A DNA stretch of 64,000 nt from Leishmania martiniquensis (Eukaryota; Euglenozoa; Kinetoplastea; Trypanosomatida; Trypanosomatidae). The notes under the pieces are model-generated. The model was given only the letters and a program-made list of their open reading frames with translations. It did not search any database and was not told the origin of the DNA. Each line of letters starts with the position of its first letter. The first letter of the stretch is position 1. Shown here in pieces: positions 9,152 through 17,900 of the stretch. Location of the stretch: positions 686,001-750,000 of the forward strand of contig NC_090163.1 of the NCBI RefSeq assembly GCF_017916325.1, in the 5' to 3' direction. A program made the position numbers and the translations under genes.

Positions 9152-10891
9152 TCAGGAAGTATTGTTCGACTCGAACGCGCGCCCTTCAGCAGCCTCCTGC
9201 GCCACATGGAACAGAGCCTCCAGGTAGTCGCGCAGCGGCATGGGCGCATCGGCGTCATCGCTGTGGTCGCCAGGCCACACCGACGCCCTGCCACGGCCGC
9301 CGCTGGAGGAGGCATTGCACACGCAAGCACCGTAAGCCAAGAAAGGCAGCTTCTTCAAGGTGCGGCCATTCAACCCCGCGCACACCTCGGCGATGTGATG
9401 GAGAAGCGTGCTGAGGGTGTAGGCGGCACCACTCCGATAGGGCGACGGCGATTGGGGGTGCGCCGGGTGCGGTGCCGGTACTGTTCCCCGACCTGTGAGC
9501 GACTCCGTTGCCGGCGGCTGTGGGTTGTGAAACCCACTAGGCACGCCGTGTAGTTCGGATAGCTCCTCGTTTGAGAGGTGTCTCGCGCCGGCACCATCGA
9601 CCCCGCCATCCGGCGGATGGCTGCCGTGCGCGCCCACATTTCCTTTGAGAGTCGCTTGGGCCTCCTGGCCGCACTCGCCCGCAGCAGAGAGCTCATTCGG
9701 TTCATCAGGCAGCACCGACGTCCCGCCTTGCGGCGCGGCCACCAACCGCTTCTCCACTAGCTCCTGCACGCTTGCCTGTAGCATGAGGAAGCGCGCCTGC
9801 ACGCCTGGCGAGCCGACAAACACGCGCTTGTCCGCTCTGTCTAGCAGCGCAGCATCAATCGCCGCCGTCAAGTTGGACGTGGCGAGCACGATAATGTTTT
9901 TGCAATCTTGCAGTCGATCCATCTGTGTCAGCAACGCGTTCACGACTCTGATGGAGTCAGACGGTTCGTTGCCCTTCATCGCGGACGTGCGAGCTGCCGC
10001 GAGACTCTCCACCTCATCCATCACGCAGCAGACCAAGCATTCCTTGGCGGCAGCGATGCGATGCACCTCATCAAACAGCTCCAGCACTCGCTTGCCGCTC
10101 TCGCTGAACCAGCGACTGAACAGGCTGTGAGCATTAATCTCTAGAAGACACGCGCGAGGATACCCCGAAGAGGCGAGGCGAATCGAGAGCTTATGCGCCA
10201 AGGCGCGACACAGCGACGTCTTGCCCGTGCCAGGCGGTCCGTAGAAAAGAATAAACCGATTCCACGTTACAACGTTGGCGCTGACCCCGGCGCGGGCGAA
10301 ACGCATGGCGGTGTCCACATAGCTCACGATGTCCCGCTTGAACGCGATAGAGGCCGCCGCACTCTCGCCGTAGTACAGTGACTCCCATTGGCCCTCGAGG
10401 GAGATGTGCGGCAGGGGTGTTAGAGTGAAGGGTGACACCTGGTCGCCCTCATCGCCACCGCCGCGCATGTCGTCAACCGTGCACCACGCCGGTAGAGGTG
10501 CCGGGGTTGCCGGTTCGGGCGCAACAGACGAGAGTGGGGTGCAGGGAGCTTCACCGTAGAGTCGGTAGAGACGCATGCAGAACTTCACCTGCTCCATATT
10601 TGTCCACGGGCAGCCTGTCGGGAAGGAGATGTCGCACACCCGCAGGGAGGCGACATCGTCTCTCAGCAAAGGAGGTGCATCTGCGAGAGAGATGGTGGAG
10701 CCGGGAAGAAACGGTGGCAGGTGGCCTGCAGCCAGTCGGCGGCTGGCCTGCACGCGCACGTAGGAGCGGACGAGGCAGGTGAGCTCGGGCCAGGCGGTGG
10801 TCCCAGCGGTGGTCCTCACTTCGATCACGAGCATATACCGCGCCGCTTCGCCTTCGGGCGACTGGAGAGATGAGATAGACGGATAGTGCAT
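9152..10891 (-). CDS. PCH2: Pachytene checkpoint protein 2 / TRIP13-like AAA+ ATPase
   Basis: The 579-aa protein starts at the ATG at 10891; upstream in-frame sequence begins at GTG and is CA-repeat leader. Walker A GPPGTGKT is at 218-225, Walker B CCVMDEVESL near 288-297, and sensor-1 Asn at about 340 in LATSN. The stretch RTSAMKGNEPSDSIRVVNAL, then DRADKR and GSPG, is diagnostic of the PCH2/TRIP13 family. The C-terminal lid has GLNGRTLKKLPFLAYGA, also a family signature. PCH2/TRIP13 remodels HORMA-domain proteins such as MAD2 and meiotic HORMADs. Between the AAA core and the lid lies about 110 residues of low-complexity Pro/Gly/Ser sequence not normal for the family. The N-terminal substrate-binding region (about 1-160) is weakly recognisable. 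Confidence 0.92.
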   Translation of the reverse strand: MHYPSISSLQSPEGEAARYMLVIEVRTTAGTTAWPELTCLVRSYVRVQASRRLAAGHLPPFLPGSTISLADAPPLLRDDVASLRVCDISFPTGCPWTNMEQVKFCMRLYRLYGEAPCTPLSSVAPEPATPAPLPAWCTVDDMRGGGDEGDQVSPFTLTPLPHISLEGQWESLYYGESAAASIAFKRDIVSYVDTAMRFARAGVSANVVTWNRFILFYGPPGTGKTSLCRALAHKLSIRLASSGYPRACLLEINAHSLFSRWFSESGKRVLELFDEVHRIAAAKECLVCCVMDEVESLAAARTSAMKGNEPSDSIRVVNALLTQMDRLQDCKNIIVLATSNLTAAIDAALLDRADKRVFVGSPGVQARFLMLQASVQELVEKRLVAAPQGGTSVLPDEPNELSAAGECGQEAQATLKGNVGAHGSHPPDGGVDGAGARHLSNEELSELHGVPSGFHNPQPPATESLTGRGTVPAPHPAHPQSPSPYRSGAAYTLSTLLHHIAEVCAGLNGRTLKKLPFLAYGACVCNASSSGGRGRASVWPGDHSDDADAPMPLRDYLEALFHVAQEAAEGRAFESNNTS

Positions 10892-11929
10892 TGTCGACCA
10901 GCAGCGCCTTCGTTGCTGCCGCCGCAAAGGATGCGGACGGTGCGCTAGTGTGCCCGAAACGCACACACGAGCGCGTGAGAAAAAGTGTGTATGTGTGTGA
11001 GAGAGAGAGAGATGCCCGCGATGCTCCCATTCCCATCCTCCTCCTCCTCCTCCTCGCCCTCCTCCCACGTCGGCCTCACCCGAAGCGAAACAAGAATGGA
11101 AAGAGGAGGGGTATGCGCACGTTTCACCGAGTCGCCTCCGCCTGATGGCAATCGCAACACTCTGTCTATGGATGTCCCCCTCTGTCTTGCAGTTTGTGTG
11201 TGTGTGTCAAGAAAGGGAGGGTATAGGGAGGTGAGAAGGCCAAGAGAGATGAAGATGGGTGGGAATGATGCGACATGAGGCGGCGCAGGGGGTGGGGTAG
11301 AAAGGAAGAGTCGAAGACTATTCCTGAGCATGTGTATAGGCCGATGGCGCCTGCTGGCAGTCGTAAGCCAGCCATGCACCTGACCATATGAGGATATCAG
11401 CACGCATGCAAAGGGAGCGCGTGCCTCTCACCCGGCCACACCGCCCTGCCTCTTGTCTCACGCGTCTGTGCGTGTCTTGGTGCTGGCGTGTGAAGTATCG
11501 GAAGAGAGGAAGTTCTGCGAGCCATTCGCTTCGCCGACGCATTTATTATTCCTTGGCATCTCCTTCGGAGCATGACCGAAGCCCCTCTCATCCCCCCTCT
11601 TCCTCCGCCTCCTCGCGAGCCAGTCTGTGAGCGAGGGCATGGCGCCCCTCACTACATTCGCACAAGCAAGCGATGCTACAAGTGAGCACAGGGGCAGTTA
11701 GGACACGTGCGACTGCGTTAACCGTTCTGATCCGCCGTCACCTTTCACTTCGTCACCCGCGCCTCAAGTCGGGCTCCTTCGGCAGCGCGCGCACGGAACG
11801 AAATGGCTGTCTCACCGCGCGACTGTGGTGCTCCATCGCGGGGAGCGAGTGGCAGAGCACGCAGCGCCATGGCGGTCAAGACCGTTCGAAGTGGTGGAGA
11901 AGGCCTCGCAAGAGGCGGACGGGAGGAGT
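10892..11929. other. Spacer between the giant protein gene and PCH2
   Basis: About 1 kb, no gene seen. Contents: GA and GT microsatellites at 10985-11012, a TCC repeat on the plus strand at about 11035-11060, GT repeats near 11190-11210, and the 3' UTR of the giant gene. Frames here lack family resemblance. Confidence 0.55.
10945..11012 (-). promoter_or_regulatory. CT/CA-rich tract and trans-splice acceptor of PCH2
   Basis: On the minus strand (CT)n/(CA)n sequence and a T5 run lead to the first AG (CACTAG) at 10946-10945, leaving a 53-nt leader before the ATG at 10891. Confidence 0.4.
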
Positions 11930-14900
11930 CTACTCTCCAGACGGCGGGAAAGCGCTCGCCGGCACCTCCGTCGATTGTGTCTCGGAGGCGGCGCTCGTCC
12001 CAAGCGACTCCAGCTGCATCTTCATCCACTCCGTCGCTGCGTGCGTGCCTGCATCAGCGGTCATTGTCGTCCATGTATCTGTAAAAACAAGAGACGGCTG
12101 ACCCGCACACTGCGCTGCCCAATTGAAGCTCTGATGCAGCTGCGTCACCCACGACCGCCGCGCTGCGGACGTGGACTTCCGTTGCGCAGACGGCATCTCG
12201 CCGGCACGCTCCACAGGCTCTAGTTCTATCAAAGCGCACCACGACTCTACGCAGCACTTCACGAGGCCCCAAAACTTGGCATCCTCGACAAACAGCTGCG
12301 GAATGGCTTCCAACAAGCCACAGCGCCAGGCCCCTGCGAGGGGGAGCTCGTCATCGAGCACTCCTCGCCACAGCTCCGCGGTCGATACACTCGGCACTGT
12401 CGACGGTGACGAAGAGGAGGTGGAAGGTGCTAAGGCGACTCCTTCCCCGCCCTGCGCAGAGGCCGCGGCGCGCTTCAGGAAGGCGGCAAACTCATCTCTC
12501 AGCAACGCCTGATATGACTGTCGATAGCGTTGGTCCAGCGCCGTGCCGCACGACTCCAGCACCAGCGACCAGCCAACCACATCGAGCGTCGCAATCCGCG
12601 TGGTGGCGGCCGGCGTCGAGGCTTCGGGAGTCGTGGCGCCGAAGACGAGGCACGCCAGCAACTGCGCAAACACCTGTGTCCCCGCACAGTTCACCATGGC
12701 GCCGCAGTATAGTGCCGACACCCAGAGTGAGGAGTCGCGCAGGGCTACATCGTCCTCTTCGCGAAGGAGACGGCGAGCGAGGTCACCCCAAGTGTGCCGC
12801 AGCTGCGATGGTGCATTCCACATGGTGGTCAGCCCGCCAGCAGAGCGAAAGAAAGGTGCTGGCGCCGCACCATTGCCACCCAGCGGGTACCTCACCTCTC
12901 CCACCCGCAGCGACGAGCCCCCGCTCAACGGCCGAGGCAGCACGAGTTCGCCGCGCCGCGGTGCATCACCGTCGCCCAGACTCCGCCGGGATCGGTCCGC
13001 TGAGGCGGCCAGACTCGCACGATCTGCCGAGGAAGCGGCGCCACTTGGCGCCTGATCTGACCTGGGCGACGCGGAAGGCGACGGTGGCGGTAGATAGGCA
13101 TCGCGCAGTAGCATCTCGGCTTGATTGTGCCGCTGTAAGTTTGCGGCAGCCACGGCCATAGCCTTGAACACCACCTCCAGCATGTCCCACGAAATCCTCG
13201 CTTGTGCGTCGCGTAGCCAGTGCGAAAGAGGCAGAAGCAGCAGAGAAAACTCTGGAGCATTGGTGACAAGTGTGCACAAGTGAAGCGCATGCCGAGACAT
13301 CATGAGCCGATCCATGGCGAGCCGGTGCATCAGAGATGCGAGCGGGACCTGAGACCAGAGGGGCCGCGTAGAGCGCTCCAGAGGGTCCGATGCTGCTTCC
13401 TTAGTGGTACTGGGGCTGGCAGCTTCGACGGCGCTCATCTTCGCTGTCGTCCGCGCGGACGACGGTTCAAAGGCGACCCCGGAACGCGTGCCGCCGGCGG
13501 TGACGGCGCTCGCCTCCTCACAGCGAAGCGTCGATCGCCTGGAGGCGAGTGGAGTGCTGCGCAAAACATACTCGACAGATGATTTTGCGGCGCCGATCAG
13601 CGCCAAGCGCAGCAGAACGGGCGACCGCATTTTGGTGCAGCGAAGCACTTCAGCATCCACGTACGGCATCAGCCGGGCCACCTGCTCCCGAAAGCAGTGA
13701 AGCAGGGGACCACTCATGGCACCTTCGTCGCTGCCGTCGCCTAGCGTGCTCAACGGCGCGGAAGGAGCCGCCGCCAATATGCCTTGTCCGTGCTTCGTCG
13801 GCGGCGCTGCTTCGACCCCTGCCCAGCCGCTGGAATTGTCGCGCAAGTGTCCGTCTTTATCAATAGGCAACGCATGCACGAGCCGCTCTGGCGCACACTG
13901 CTGCCATGGCATGCGGCGGGTGATGACGGCTAGCATCTGCATCACCTCTACAGCATTGCCGTGCTCGCCGTACGGCACAAAGTAAGCCACCGCGTCGAGC
14001 AACGATCTATACAAAAGCCACAGCTGGCGGCGCACTCTCTCGTCCTTGCCGATGCGCATGTTCGGCAACGTGTGCTCGGCAGCACCCTGCTCGGTTAGAT
14101 GGAGCCCCGCCGCTGCGAAGGTGCTCGCCTCTGTGTATGGTAAAAGGCGCTCGTGAAGCTCGCTCGTCACGACCAGTACGTGGCAGAAGCGTCGCCCATG
14201 CCCGTCGTGCAGCGTGGCTGAGCGCGACACACCAACATCCACGTCATCGCCATCGTCGCGGTCGGCCTCTGCAGCAGCTGCCGACGCTGATGCGACCACA
14301 CCCGCCCGGGATGCGCCCGTATCCTTCGCATTTGCACCGCCATCTGCGATCGCCCCGCCCTTCGCGGGAAGAGCGGTAAAATCAGAGCCCTGCCGACTCG
14401 CCTGATGGAGAAGCACAACGGCCTCGGCGCAGCTGGTGCGCAGTCTTGTCAAGAAGCCACGGAGACGCGACAGGGCGTCTGCACCGTTAGCGCTGCTCGA
14501 GGCGCAGGAGGGCACGGCCACTGAGGTGTCGTCGCAGGATGCAGAGTCACCATTGCCCGCAGTGCGGACGCGAACTCGAGGAGTCACCCCACAGAGAGGC
14601 GGATCAATGCAGCCACCCTTTTGTGGGGCGGCTAGGAAGGAGTACATCGAAGAGACAAGGCAGATGCCAACCTCGCGCGTATGAGAGCTCGCGACAACGG
14701 CGTCGTGCAGCTGGCGAAGCCACAGCGACGGCGACTCCCTCAGGGACCCGTCGAGGTGTAAAGCCGGGTCAGGTGAGGCGGCGGCGGTGCCGGGCAAATG
14801 TGAAGGCGGCAACGCTGCTGTGCCGGCCCTGAGGTCGGTAGGCTTTGCTGGGCGGACGCCCACCGACGCGCTGGGTGAATGGCCTCGAGGCGTGGCGTCT

Positions 14901-17900
14901 GGTTGATCTGCGATGGTGGTAGACCACTCTTGCTGGCCAAGAAGTCTCTGCAGCGCCGAGAGAGGGAGCAGTCCAAGCCACGTTGCCTCCATCACCGTTG
15001 CTGCTGGCAGCGCACCGCTGTGCGCTTTTAAGCTGATAAGCAAAGCCTTTTCGATACGCTGGACGGCTTTCTGAGCTGAGAGGACAGCGGCTCCGCCTCG
15101 ATCCTGGTCAACGGCTTCCTCTTCCACACCGGCCGTGTGAGGGGTGTCTTTGCCATCTTCGCCGCTGCCGATGGGGCCGCCGCTCACACTTTGGTCCTTT
15201 GACGGAGCCGAATTCGGCGCTGTCACCGCGGTGGCGCAGGCGGCGGCGCGATGGAGCACATCGATAATTGTCTCACCACTGCGAGAGGTCGCCTCTCCGC
15301 CCACAGCACTCTCTGTGGATCCCGCAGCGGATGCCCTGCCATGCGCATCCCACCTGCAGGAGCGCTTCATCATGCTGCCCAAAGTCGCCGTCGAGAAAGT
15401 ACGTGCCGCGATGCTGCTCAGCACCCGTACAATAACGACGACTTCGGCAGCAGAAAAGAGAGCGTCGCTGGTTGCCGCCCCAGCTGGCGTGTTGTCGGGC
15501 AAACCCATCCTTGGCTTGCCGTCACTCCCCCCTGTGCTTGCGTCCATTTCTGTGCCCGCCAACGCTGAGCTCTGCGCAGAAGCAAAGGCGCCTTCCTCGT
15601 GCGCCTTTGCTTGGAAAGGGTGCGATGGTGCAAGAGCGCCACGAGTGGCAACAATGCGCAGAAGTACCCGGTACACCTGCACGAGGGGGATGCGCGTTGA
15701 TGGCAGACCGATGTCCTCCTCCGCTATGGAGCGCCACCAGGCAAGCAGCACCGAATCCACGTCACGTGATGCTGTCAGCGTCAATGCGTCGGTGCCACCG
15801 TTTTCCGTCGCTTCACCTGTGAGGTGGTCATCGCCGGCAGCAGGGCTGGGTGCTGCGGCGGCAGGCATCTCGTCGAGAGCAGAGGCCGATGCCTCCGCTG
15901 CTGTTGGAAGCGGTACCGCCTGGATGACCCCTTTCGAGTGGGCTTGAATGTAAATCGTCTTCGCGATCCATACTTCTACCGCGCCACGAAGCGCGCGAGT
16001 CCACACATGCGTCTGCGCAGCCTCTAGCATTTCCATAAGTAGCTCCACAACCTCACCCTTTACGCTCTCCTCCTGTGTTGGCGGCAGCGTGTTGGCGTCC
16101 TGTGCGACCTCGGCAACGGCGCCGACGTTGTCTGTCTGCAGAGAGGCAATTTCGACTGGTGTCATCACGGTGCTGGCGTGCTTGGGGAACAAAAGCAGCA
16201 GCCGCTCAGCAGCATCGGCGCTCGCGCCCGTTTGTGTCCACACGGCGAGAAGACTCTTAACACAATGCGCGAACGCCAGTTTCACGCGCTCCCTATATCC
16301 CAGCGCAGGCGCCTTGGCAGAAGCTGAGGTGGCGGCGCCAGCACCAGTGACCCGCGCGTCGAAGGCCGATGGTGCCATGACAACGAGCCAAGCGCACATG
16401 GACGCCAACTCCTCGAGCTGTTGGCAGAATGCATGCTGCCCGCCATTCGTCCCGCCCCGCTCCCCACGAGCCGCGGCATCACCACCTTGCACGTCGCCTG
16501 CACTTGCATGCGCCGCCCTCTTCTCCCTCATCTGCAGCGGCAGAGATTTCAGTTCAGAAGAAACGCAGTCCCACATGGTGCCCCAGAAAGACGGGGTTGC
16601 GCGTGTAGTGAAAACAGACATAACCGACGCCACCGCTCGCCACTCGGAGCAGCGCGCAGCCGACTGCAGCGCCGACGATGGCGTGGCAAGGGAGCCGGCG
16701 CGGGTGCCTGGGTGTGGGCCGAGAAGCAGTGAGCGCAATGTCAGTGCAGCCGGAGCTGCCACAGCCCGCTGCAGAGCCTCTACTAGGAGCCGCGCGCGCT
16801 GGGGCCGCATGGTCGACCACCTCTCCAAGAGGAATGTGCCAAGGAGGGCGAGTACTAACCGGGAAAGGCCGTATGGGTGCACCGCCTGCTCTGCGAGTAG
16901 TTGCGTAAGTGCAGCACGCGTGCCAGACGGTGGAGCCCCCCTTCCAGTTACAGAGAAGGAATGCGTACGCAGCAGCGGCAGCAGACCGCCGACCGGCGAA
17001 AAGCAGCGCATCCGCTCGTTCATGAATCGGTCGACGTCCAGCGTGTAGATGCAGGCGGTGCTGACTGGGCACCTGCCAGCGGACCGGCGGCTCAGCAAGC
17101 TTCTCTCCTCAGCAGCAGCAGCGGCGGCGGTGTCGGTGACGGGGCCTGTTGCCGCGAGTGCCTGCCCACACTCCAAAGCACTGAAGAAGAGGACGAGCAG
17201 CTCGTAGCCCAGTCGCTGTCTGCGCTCGCTGCCTCGCGCAACCGCCACAACGTCGCTCCATTCAGGGGCACGAGGCCTTGGGGAGCGCGACAGATGTGCG
17301 GCAGCTGCTGAAGATGCGCTCACCCCGTGTGCAGTGCCACCATGCAGGGCCACGGTGGAGGGACGCCGCCGCTGCTGCTGGCCTGGCGCGGATGCCGGCG
17401 ATGATGAAATCGAGGGAGATGCTGCAGGTATCGCTGGCGGGAGGCACAGGACGTGCTGCACGATGCTCGACTGGCGATCCAGCACCGTGGGCCAACACAA
17501 GGAGCGCAGATCCCGTACCACTTCATTGATCCTCAAAGCGGCGCTGTGATCAGCGGTGAGGGAAAGGGCAGAGTTCGCATTGCCGCCACCACGGGGCCCT
17601 ACCATGGCGCATGGTATCGCGGCGATACGCCCCTGTCTCACTGGCGCGTGGGCCTTGGAGAGGAGATCGGCGATACCGAAAAGCGTTGACCAGCACGCAG
17701 CTCGAGCGCTTGCCACTGGGGCCTCCGTCAGCCAAGGGGCCGTGAGCTGCTTCAGCACGCGGCCCCTATCATTCGCAGAGAGCGCTGGGAGGCAGACAAG
17801 AAGGCAGCGCAGCAGAACACCCATTAGCATGTCCAGCACGGCAGCGCTGTAGAGTGGCGTCGCACCCTCACTCTCTGACGGCGACTGATCTGAATGAGAT

